This document shows positions 55,001-64,000 of a DNA stretch of 64,000 nucleotides, one piece after another. Under the pieces are notes generated by a model that was not told the DNA's origin, made no database searches, and was given only the letters and a program-made list of their open reading frames with translations. The position numbers were made by a program, and so were the translations under genes. Position 1 is the stretch's first letter; each line of letters opens with the position of its first letter. The stretch comes from Numida meleagris (taxonomy: Eukaryota; Chordata; Aves; Galliformes; Numididae): the NCBI RefSeq assembly GCF_002078875.1, contig NC_034424.1:4913546-4977545 (forward strand), written 5' to 3'.

Positions 55001-58000
55001 AATGAGATCAGTATGGAGAAACTAACACGAGCGTGAATGAGTATATAGTTAGAGGATAATTTAATTGAATACAGTAATTAAATAATTTAATTGAGTTGTC
55101 GGTAAACATCCAAGCAAAACCAGCCCTTTCTGTGGGGTAGCAGAGCTTGGAGGGATCAGGAGACAAAGATGTGGTTGCTGCTGCTGATTTGCCACAGCAA
55201 AGGCAGGCTTTAAGGGTTTGCTTACGCTTAAATTTCTCTGATCCTCTGCCTTTTTTAATGCTTTGAAATAATTAGGGTTTTCTTTCTTTTGAGATGTTTG
55301 AGATCCTTGAATGAAAGGGATTAGAAGCTACAGGCACTATAGTTCGTGGCAGTTTTGTCATGATACTAAATAAATGTGTATCACTGCAGTGCAGTTGTTG
55401 CTGCAAGAAAAAAATGGGTAGGGATGAGGCAAGAGAGAAGCACCTCCTTCTCGTGTGCATCTTGAATGCAATGCATTTCAGTTCCAGGGGGACAATTCAG
55501 GTTAGTTTTCAGTGAGCTAAGAAGACTGAGGTAGCTGAACAGCATGATAGGTGTGTATATGTGAATAAAGCAGGAGGGTGGAAGGGTGGTGAAAAGCCAT
55601 GTTTCTGAAGCTAATAGTGAAGAATTGGGAGTCTTATTCTTTCTTGTCCTTTAAGGGTTAATTTTCTTTCCGCATGGCAGCCGTATTGCAGATTTGCTGG
55701 AACAGCAGACAACCCTGGAGGACAGGATGCGAGAGGACAGAGATGCCTTGATGGATAAATTGCACCAACAAACTACAGAGAACACTTCTTTCAAAATGGA
55801 GAATGAAAGACTAAAGGTCAGTGATTTGAAGCTGAAATGCAACACAAAGAAGGAGAAATTACAGTCAGATTCTTGGCCTCTGATGACAGAGGCAGATTGC
55901 CCCTGTTGCTGCCGTTTAGTTTCAAACCGGTTTCACCACAACCTGAATCTGATGGGGAAGGTGTGCTAGGAAAGTTTTGCTAATTTACAGACAGTTTTGT
56001 TTATTTATTTGTTTGCTTTCCAATCTAGACAGTGCTAGGCAGCTGGTGTAACAGTTACTTTCACTCACTCAGTGGAAGATGCTTTCTTTTTCCAGGCTAG
56101 TGTGATCCCAATGGAGGAAGAGCTGAACCAAGCACACATTGAAGTACAGCAGCTCAAGAGCTCTGTCAGGAATTATGAAGGGTTGATTGAAACCTACAAG
56201 TCCCAGGTGGGCACCTTTTTGGTTCCTTCCTCACACGAATGTGCTTTCTCTCATTATTGTTGTGGTTTATTCTGTCATGTGTTAACTTTTCCATTGCTCT
56301 TGGAGGTTCTTGCAGTTCTGTGTGGTTTTGATTCTTTTGGCATTCAGACTGCCATGTGCTTTAATGCTAAAGTGTGGGAGAATTTCCTTCCTCAGTATTT
56401 GCTGGTAACGTTGTCACTAGGAAGAGCTACAGCAGAGATCTTGATTAATGGGGAGAAAAAAAGAAAAAAGACAAACCCAACACTGACCTGAATTATTTTT
56501 CTTTTCCCTATTCCTTTTCAAAAGAGAAGGGAAAATAGTGAGATACCGTTCTTGACTTTTCAGCGTGATGAGGACTGTCCCTAGATTGTTCGGTTTTGTT
56601 TTTCTGGAGGGGAATGGGGAGTGGATTTTGGATATTTTGGTATTTAGGAACATGAAGCAAAAGGGGTGAATGTGTGGCAGAAAACCCAAGTGATATGGGC
56701 AGGAGAAGCAAAAGGTGAATTTTCAAATGGAGCCTGGAGTGGTAGTTAGGATGGCAAGAAACTTGTTGCTGATTCTTGAGCAGTTTTAGTTAACTCCAAA
56801 ACTATATATAACAGATAAAATATACCTGTTTTTCATATCTCCAGGTGTTGAAGACCCGCATGGAAGCAGATGATGTGGCAGCGAAACTGGAGATGTGTGA
56901 TAAAGAGAAAAAGGCACTAAAGGATGAAATGAACAAGGAGATCGAACTGGTACTAGTTCCTCTAAAGGCTGATATGTTGTAGACATTTGTTGCCTTCTTT
57001 TGATTAGCTTTTCTCAGGGCTTCTTCATTCTGCAAAAATGATTGAGCATTTAACAAGTTCTTTTGGACTATATAACATTCTTCAGAGGTGTTTAGATTGT
57101 GTAGTGCGTTTTTTGCTGCAGAAATAGTGGCTTAGAACTGTGGGCTATGTAGGCTACACCACTGTCTGCTGTGGAACAGCTGTCCTTGTAAAAAAAAAAA
57201 AAAAAAGCCTGTGCTTCTAGTAAAATTGAAGCCTGGGATCCATGGATGTCAAATAGTAAGGGAGTAGAAGACCTTAAGTACCTTCTGAACTCCAATACTT
57301 GCCAAGTATCCACAGTGTCACCATGGTGCAAATTAACAAAGCTTTCAAAGAAATACTGTCTAGACTAAAAAGTTTCTAAACATTTGGAAATTGCTCATTG
57401 TCTTCATTAGGCTCGCAAGCAGTTCCAGAGCCAGCTTGCTGAGTTGGAAAAGCTGCCTGAGATCCTGAGGGTCACGGAGACACAGTTGGCAGAATGTCAG
57501 GACCAGCTTCAGAGTTATGAGAAGAAGAACGTGGACCTGTCTCTGATGATTGCAGATCTTCGTCAGCGGGTAAGGGACTGGCAGAGACCTTCTGCAGCGC
57601 AGCATCTCTGAGTCTGAGACCAAGATGAATTTCTAACCACAGCAAGGTTCAAACCGCTCCATCTCCGTTCTTGTCTTTTGTTGGAAAGATTAAATGTGCG
57701 CTGCAAAATAAAGGTGTGTGCCATGTCTTTGTGCAAGAAGCTAGCAGCATAGCTATGGGCATTCCTTGCTGTTTGAAAGGTTTCTAATCCCTTGGTACAG
57801 AACCATAATGGGACCTGAACAGCAGCAGTGGCGACGCTTGCAAATGTCAGCGCTCACTTGTGTTACTTCCATCACCTTGTCAGTTTTCCCTCCTGTGGTC
57901 TTCTGCTGACGATGCTGTCCCAACCTTGTTTTCTCACCCTCATCTCAGGTTGTTTTCCTGTCCCTGTTTTATGTTCCCAGGAGCACTGTGTAGGTGCTGC

Positions 58001-60441
58001 AGGGCAATTGTAGGCAGGCAGGACACCCACAGTCATGCCTCAGGACACAGCAGATAATCTTGTAGTCTTGACAGCTTTACTCTGCTTGGCTTGGAATGAT
58101 AAACCTTCCTCGTGTTTAAGTCTGTGATATCTCTGTGGGCTGCTGTCAGGTACGTGGCTGTTCATGCATCTGAGTTGCTGTACTTAGGGGTGTCTGCTCT
58201 GCGTGCAAGCTTTTACCAACCTGGCTTTTACTTTAAAGTATCGAAGAAACTTTCTCATACCTATCTAAGCATTAGCTGGAAGTTCCACCAAAATGGATGC
58301 GTAGTGTGTTTAGTGCTTTGCCTTTCTGTCCACTGTTCCTTTTCTAGGGCTCTCCAGAAATGAGCTGAACATTTCCTTCTGGAGAGCTGCGTGTGTTTCA
58401 GGTGGTTGGCTGCGTGTGTGTAGTGACTGTTCTGAAAAGTAACTAATGGCTGTGATTTTTAGATTGAGCTCCAGGGGGACAAAATGGAGATGACAAGAGA
58501 GAGGTATCAGTCTGCCCAGGAGGAGAAAAAGCAGCTCACCTTGAAGGTGGAGGAGCTGGAAAGGTTAGAAGTATTAGGCTCTCTTGTTCTATTAACCTTT
58601 CCTTTCCATACTCTGTTGTGTGGTTTTTTTTCCACAGAATTGAAACATCCGCAGTCTTGTTCCAGTGTCCCACTTGCCTCTAGGATTCTGCACACTTGCT
58701 TGTCTCTCAGGGATCTCTGATCAGTAACTGTGCACTAGAGAGGGAGTTGTAGGTTCTTGCAGCAAGTTTTACAAATATTGTTAGAAAGGACTGTGCCTAC
58801 ACAGCAGACGCCAGCTCCTTGTCCAGTCTAGCCAGACAGCTTTGAGGTTACTGAATATTAGAGGGTTTTTATCCTTGTTTATCAATTCTTGTTAGTGACA
58901 ACATTTGGAGAAGGGCATGTATGTGAATACCCTATGTCCCTCAATCTTTGAAATTCTGATTAGGGAAATGAAGAAGTGTTTCTTAGGGCACAGAGTCACC
59001 TCCCAGGCTAGTCAAGACCTGGCAGAAAGGTGCTCTGACACACTCTCCATTTAAAATGAATAGGTTTTCTTGCCTTGTCTTAACCTAGAAAACTAGAAGC
59101 AACAAACGCCCAGAACATAGAATTCCTCCAGGTCATAGCAAAGCGAGAGGAGTCGATCCACCAGTGTCAGCTGCGGTTAGAAGAGAAGACCCGTGAGTGT
59201 AGCTCCCTGGCTCGTCAGCTGGAAGCGGCCATTGAGGATGCCAAACGACAAGTAAGGAATTCCTTGTTTGTTTATTTTCCTACAACTACCCAGACTGTGA
59301 AATGGAAATACCTCCCCAGCCGATGGGCAAATTATTGAAATCATCACGTTCAGTGAAATACAAACTGTGAGATGTTTTGGTACCGTTTGGTAGCACTCAG
59401 ACCTTTGAGAAGTGGAACCCCACCCTGTTGTTTGCAGCAGAAGAAAGGGAAGCCATAGGCTGATCTGCTGCTTAAGTACAAGAATCTGTCCAAGGAAATG
59501 TACAGGGGTTTTGCGGGCAATAAGGCAGGGAAAAACCATTCTTCCACAGACACCTGTGCGATGAGGTTGTTATTCTGTTACGTGTAGGTCGAACAAACTC
59601 GAGAACGAGCAACATCACGAGAGAGGGCAGCCCAGTCCAAGATGCTGGATTTGGAGACCCAGCTGAGCAGGACGAAAACAGAGCTGAACCAGTTGCGTCG
59701 GAACAAAGATGACGTGAGTGCTTTGCGAGGAATGCTCTCGCTGTGCCGGCAGGGCCCTGGCAGCAGTCTGTATGTAGACAGGTGCCTGCAAAAGACGTTC
59801 AGAACTTGCTCTGAGCTGAAGTGTGTGTAAGGAAACAATTGCACTCGTGTTCAAATGGGATTTGTGCCATTGCTTCAGAGAGATTGTGACTCCTAGAAGT
59901 GAGAAGGGGCACTCTTCCGTAATGTCATATCCGTGCTGCTTGTTTATGTTACTTTTACTTGGAATCAGATTGGCACATGAATCTGATCAGGTTGATTTTC
60001 AGAGACGTGTGTTTAATTCAACAAAACTATAGCTAATCAGTTTAAAAAGACCAACCCATGAGCTGTGTTGTCTCCTCCTTTTTATTGTCGGGTTGCTGAA
60101 TGATGTTGGGAATGAGCAGAACAGATAGAGGCTGTAGCACCATCTGTGGCAATGCCATCTACTACTGTTCTAAGCCTTGCTGGCCGCAGGGATTTCTTGA
60201 ACGACTTGGGAAGCCAGCAGGGTGAGTGCTGCTGTCTTTCAGCCTGCGTTCTGTGCTTTGTGTGCAGGCAGAGCGCCGCTATGAGAGCCGCCTGCAGGAC
60301 TTAAAGGATCGGCTGGAGCAGTCGGAAAGCACCAACCGCAGCATGCAGAACTACGTCCAGTTCCTCAAATCTTCCTATGCCAACGTGTTTGGAGAAAGTG
60401 CCTTGCTGGGCTCTCCCAGCCGTTCTCGTTCTTCTCCGTGA
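46022..60441 (+). CDS. ODF2: Outer dense fiber protein 2 / cenexin (19 coding exons)
   Basis: ODF2 is a coiled-coil scaffold of sperm-tail outer dense fibres; the cenexin form builds centriole distal and subdistal appendages needed for primary cilia. Coding exons: 46022-46129, 47393-47518, 48286-48456, 49399-49556, 50173-50302, 50590-50721, 51353-51427, 52363-52434, 52995-53111, 53960-54145, 54886-54995, 55681-55816, 56096-56206, 56845-56949, 57411-57569, 58463-58563, 59089-59251, 59588-59713, 60268-60441. All are GT/AG with matching phases, giving 819 aa (human about 829). The N-terminus MKNRSSSPPLHVHVDENTPV matches the human MKDRSSTPP isoform. A basic segment follows (MKGNTVNVRRAVQVKSKAPW), then near-continuous heptad coiled coil from about residue 110 to 800. 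Conserved blocks include MLTRQKELLLQKLSTFEETN and STNRSMQNYVQFLKSSYANV. The tail GSPSRSRSSP corresponds to the cenexin-type C-terminus. Identification is firm; alternative 5' exons are not resolved. Confidence 0.95.
47745..47995 (+). repeat. Old CR1 LINE fragment in ODF2 intron 2
   Basis: 'gacctggaatattgtgtgcc' then 'gttctgggctcta', 'gagtgcacccaggagagag', 'aagctggctgaagggctgg' and 'gaatgatctcatc' line up in order with the CR1 3' region. The match is clearly diverged, so this is an older copy than those at 45100 and 11416. It lacks the terminal part. Borders are approximate. Confidence 0.6.
48457..59587 (+). other. ODF2: ODF2 introns, no other gene seen
   Basis: The longer introns (48457-49398, 49557-50172, 51428-52362, 52435-52994, 53112-53959, 54146-54885, 54996-55680, 56207-56844, 56950-57410, 57570-58462, 58564-59088) show no structured RNA, CR1 or LTR that I recognise. 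Simple runs include T(10) near 50572 and an A-run at about 57190-57205. The later intron 59714-60267 is similar. Confidence 0.5.
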
Positions 60442-61780
60442 GGACAATGCTCTCTCTGCACCTCTGCTTTCAGGCCCCAAATGAGCCCTGTGTCAAAGCC
60501 ATACGTTGTTTAGAAAATGGGCTGAAAATCGGGAGAAGTTTCCGGGTCGCTTAAGGGAGAAGTCTTTCTCTTTTCTTTGCAGCATGAGGTGATGCGATGA
60601 CGGTGGCATGAGATGTGAGCGTGCAGAGCACTGGCAGCGCTGGTTTGGTGCTGGAGGCTGGCACTGTGAGCTGTGCCCCAAACCCGGATGGTTCTGCATG
60701 CGGTGGGAAAGGCCCTTTTCATCCTACGAGTTCTGGGTGGTTTCAGCTCTTTAAACCCGGCGGTGGTTTTAGTTGTGTTAATGTTTGTGACAGCTGTTTT
60801 TTCCATACTTCGGTTTTTCTTTTTTTTTTTTTTTCCCTGGTTCTGTATTGGGGGAGATCATGTGGTATTTCTGCTTTGTGTTGCTGTTACATGTTCTGTT
60901 GGTGCCTGGCTGACAGGGGGTGGTGGGAGAGAAGTCCGCCCACCTCTCAGGGAAGCGTGAAGCTGAAAATAACAGAAGTGCCCGGGCTTAATGCTTACAA
61001 GGCGTTATCTCCTGAACCACTACGGTGTTCGTAAAGTTTTATACCAGAAATAATGATTTTTTTATTTTTTTTTTAACTTGACACGTGTGTGCTCTGTGAT
61101 CCTCGCTTTTTTCTTAGCGTGATGCTAATTTTGTTTTCCCCCTCACCCCGCTCCCGGTTTCCTTCTCCTGGATAGCCCCAGGCCTGCGCCAAAACCATCT
61201 GTATTCCAAGGGAAGGCTGCAGCTGGGTCTCACTGTGAATGCTGTAAGAATTCATGTGCACCAAATACAGATTGGCTCCAAAACCCATTGGGGAGCGGCT
61301 GCTGATGCTCAGCATCTTCATCAAACCCAGCTGCAGCGTTCTCCTGGAAAATCAGCTCTGTGCCGTCCAGGCCTGCAGCTCCCCTGCTCTCTGGTGCCCT
61401 GCTCCTTCCAGTCCGTGCTTCCTTAGGGGGACAAAATTAAACGTTGCTTTTATTTTGTAACGCTTTTGTATCCTATTTATGTGTGGTGTGGTCACGGGCC
61501 AGTGTTTGTCACAGAGGTTTTCGGAGATAATCATTATTTGAGAATTCTGTAATTTTGTGTGTAACTCTTTTTGGAAGAAATCCTAAAGGTGCTATGGTAA
61601 CAAGCAAACAAAAAGGAACCCGAAATTAAATAAATAAATAAATAAACTAAATTTTAATTGATTATATTGGAGTGTTTGTCTTCACGGTGCAGCGTCCTAG
61701 AGGCTTCTGGGCTTTATTTGGGGTATGAGGTGGAGAGAAAAAGATGTCCTGGTGTTGACACGGGCATCGAGATCCTGGAC
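60442..61780 (+). other. ODF2: ODF2 3' UTR and spacer before GLE1
   Basis: The ODF2 3' UTR begins at 60442. T-runs occur near 60818 and 61058. Possible polyadenylation signals are ATTAAA at 61436-61441 and the AATAAA copies at 61628-61646. No other coding exon is recognised; frames here are short. Confidence 0.55.
61625..61646 (+). terminator. ODF2: ODF2 candidate poly(A) signals in an (AAAT)n microsatellite
   Basis: The run ATTAAATAAATAAATAAATA continues with AA, giving five tandem AAAT units and several overlapping AATAAA hexamers 1.2 kb after the ODF2 stop. A T/G-rich stretch follows (gattatattggagtgtttg). This is a plausible distal cleavage region. The proximal ATTAAA at 61436 is an alternative. 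Confidence 0.5.
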
Positions 61781-62330
61781 CTCGCGTCGGGCAGCGTCCG
61801 CCCCCGCAAACCGACCCCAGGGCAGCGTCACAAGCGGCTGCCGTTGGGTTGCGCAGCCGCCTCTTGAAACGCGCGAGGCACAACCGCCGCGGGAGCGGGG
61901 CTGCTCCTGAAGCAGCGCGCCCTGCGATAGACGGCGCCAGCGGGGCGCGAACCCGCGGCTCCGGAGTGCGAGGAGGGACTCAGAGCTCCGCCTGCCCGAG
62001 AGGGGGCGATGGCGGTGCCGTCGCGGAAGCGGATGTGGCCGTGGGGCCGGGCGGGCTTTGGCGCCGCCGATGAGGGCTCGGGGCCGGCCATGGAGCCGCG
62101 GAATCTGCGCTGGGAGACGTTGGCGGCCCTGCGCGCCTCCAGCAAAGGCCGGCTGAGCTACTCCAGCCACTGGCTGAAGGACGAGGTGAGGGCTCCCGGG
62201 GGTGGGGACGGGCTGCGCCCCAGAGGGCGGTGGGCGCGGCCCCGATGCCGGAGCTCGGGGAGCGCTGGGGGAGCTCTGAGCCGTAGGGGTTGGGCGGTGC
62301 TGCGCGGAGCCCTGGGTTGGGCTCGGTGAT
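61780..62330 (+). promoter_or_regulatory. GLE1: CpG island and promoter of GLE1
   Basis: CpG density is high across the 300 bases before and 240 bases after the GLE1 start codon. No TATA box is evident. The island starts only about 130 bases after the ODF2 3' microsatellite, so the genes are closely packed in tandem. The transcription start is not determinable by eye. Confidence 0.65.
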
Positions 62331-64000
62331 CCTTGGGGGTCCCCTGCAGCTCGCGATGTTCTGGGATTTTATGGTAACGCGGCTCGGAGCTGCCGTTACA
62401 AAGCGCCTGCTGCGCTGTGCAGGTGTGTCAGCTGCGTTTGTCGAAGCGCTGTTACCTTCGCGATGTGTTTCTTATTCCCCCGCCAAAATTTCTCCCTAGG
62501 ATGTCTTGGAGCGATGCATGTCTCCTCTGATGCTGTCCTCGTATGCTGGCTGGGTCCTGGAAAGGATGACTGGGCCGTCAGCGCAGACCCTGGCACCCTC
62601 CAGTTCCACGCCCAAAGATGCTGCTCCTCACACAGATCCGCCCCTTGAGATCGCAGCGTCCAGCTGTGAGGGCCCTTCACCGCTCTCACCTGCAGCGCCG
62701 AGCGAGACAAAGGTAGCTCTGTAATTACAGCCCCAGCTGAGCAGCTCTGAGGAGCAGATCTCCCTCACCCCTGTGAAGGGTCTGATGAATTTTGGGTTGT
62801 GCTCTGTTAATTTGTCTGCGGGGGAAAGCGTGCTCCGTTTCAGCTCTTTGTGGCATAACCAGGGGACAATAAAATTGGTGTGAAAAGAGTCATGTAATCA
62901 TTTTCATAATAGCTCAGAAGCAAAATTTCTTTCACCGTAACTGAGGAAAACTTAGCTGGCTTTGTGTAGTTGTGGGGATTCGTCGCATAGGATTCATCCT
63001 TGTGTCAGAACATGGTCACAGAGCGGGAGCAGGGCTGTAGGAAGTCTGTGAGTACTCGTGTGGGTTCTCTTCAGTCTCATCTCTGGAGGCATTTTATGAG
63101 GCAAAAGGGGGAAGACTGGGCAGCGAGAGCTGAGTTGTGGAGCAGTGAAGTTGGTGAAAGCCCTGAGAAGAGAACTAACGTCTGTTGCTGTGTATGAAAG
63201 TATTTCACCGCGTAACAGTGATGTGGAGCGGCAAAGGTTCGCATCATCTTGGCCCCATTTAGACTTGAGAAACGTATCACGAGGAATCCATCCTCATGAG
63301 GCAGCAGGATCTGACAAAAGCTATAAGAGAGGTTGAAGGCTCCTCCTGAAGAACGGTCTAAAAAATAAATCAGTCTTGATTTCCTCCAGCTTAACATCTT
63401 CAGGGAATGCAGAAGACTGGAGGGGAATCCAGTTAGTTAGCTCTTGCTGTCTCTGCTTCCAGCTTTAATGATTGGGAAAAGTGGTTATCCCAACCTTACG
63501 TAGCTGCTGGGAGATACCTCAGAATTGTGAGGCTACCACTCCTGGGTTATTTAACCACTCTAAGAATGCACATTGTCTGTTCTTCCATGAATAATGTGTG
63601 GTATAAGAGGTTTCCTCCGTGAGTTTCTGATACTATATTCAGTCACCGATTCTACTCATATGCTGGCTCTGCAGGGAAACAATGATCTTGGTCTGCTGGA
63701 AATGGATCGAGAGGTCTTTCCAGCACCTCCTTCATCTAAAATTGCGAAAGTTGAAGGCTGCATTCGGCTGTATGAAGAGCTATACAGGCTGAAAGGAAGG
63801 GTAAGTAAAAATAAAAGCGTGACTGATCCTACACCGCTGTGTAGGACACTGGCATAGGACAACGTCACGTGGGCCACATTGGCTGTCTCTGGACAATTTG
63901 GTTTGTATTTTCTTCTGGTGAATTCGGGTGCTGCATTGTGGTGCTTCTGGCACCTGTGCAACCTGCAGGAGAAGCTTCGGAAGCGGCAGGAGCAGCAGGA
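62090..64000 (+). CDS. GLE1: GLE1 RNA export mediator, N-terminal exons (cut by right edge)
   Basis: GLE1 sits at the cytoplasmic face of nuclear pores, where with inositol hexakisphosphate it activates the helicase DDX19 for mRNA export; it also acts in translation. Coding exons seen: 62090-62185, 62500-62712, 63675-63800, and 63969 to the window end. All boundaries are phase 0. The N-terminus WETLAALRASSKGRLSYSSH parallels human [20 protein letters not shown]. Exon 2 has DVLERCMSPLMLSSYAGWVL, then a Ser/Pro/Thr-rich linker. Exon 3 carries KVEGCIRLYEELYRLKGR, and exon 4 starts a basic helix (EKLRKRQEQQ). About 155 residues are visible. The ATG at 62090 gives 7 residues before WETL, as in human. 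An upstream in-frame ATG at 62009 would add 27 residues. The coiled-coil and InsP6-binding domains lie off the edge. Confidence 0.93.
62713..63674 (+). other. GLE1: GLE1 intron 2, no other gene seen
   Basis: A 962-base intron of ordinary composition. No repeat family or RNA gene is recognised. The flanking introns 62186-62499 and 63801-63968 are short and GC-richer or unremarkable respectively. Confidence 0.55.

Overview
The window is vertebrate nuclear DNA, almost certainly from a bird and most likely a galliform such as chicken. Four things point there: CR1 LINE fragments, an ERVL-type solo LTR, short introns with a CpG island at every promoter (typical of a microchromosome), and the order of recognisable genes. 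No computation was run. Exon boundaries come from reading frame, GT/AG sites, splice phase and recalled similarity to the human proteins.

Layout, left to right. (1) 1-7290: first coding exon of DNM1 (dynamin-1) on the minus strand, with over 6.7 kb of its intron 1 running off the left edge, and its promoter CpG island. (2) 7300-14740: gene-free DNA between the divergent genes DNM1 and CIZ1. It contains a CR1 element split by a solo LTR. (3) 14750-33975: CIZ1 on the plus strand, 15 coding exons, predicted 743 aa. (4) 34390-36925: BBLN (C9orf16) on the minus strand, two coding exons, 94 aa, convergent with CIZ1. (5) 36440-37960: a shared head-to-head promoter region for BBLN and PTGES2. (6) 37678-42218: PTGES2 on the plus strand, seven coding exons, 350 aa. 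(7) 43480-61650: ODF2 (cenexin) on the plus strand, a non-coding leader and 19 coding exons, 819 aa. (8) 61780-64000: the start of GLE1 on the plus strand, four exons visible, cut by the right edge.

The genes do not form an operon or a single pathway. They are housekeeping or cell-biological genes: membrane fission (DNM1), nuclear-matrix and replication control (CIZ1), intermediate-filament-associated coiled coil (BBLN), a thioredoxin-fold prostaglandin/heme protein (PTGES2), centriole appendages and sperm tail (ODF2), and mRNA export and translation (GLE1). All have human homologues on 9q34. The direct PTGES2-ODF2 neighbourhood is not the human arrangement as I recall it.

I found no prokaryote-type system, CRISPR array, tRNA or rRNA. 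The points most worth a second look are the reduced central region and enlarged C-terminal exon of CIZ1, an in-frame alternative acceptor in that gene, the LTR-in-CR1 nest, the PTGES2/ODF2 rearrangement point, a ZNF143-type motif at the DNM1 promoter, and the ODF2 leader uORF and C-terminal tail.
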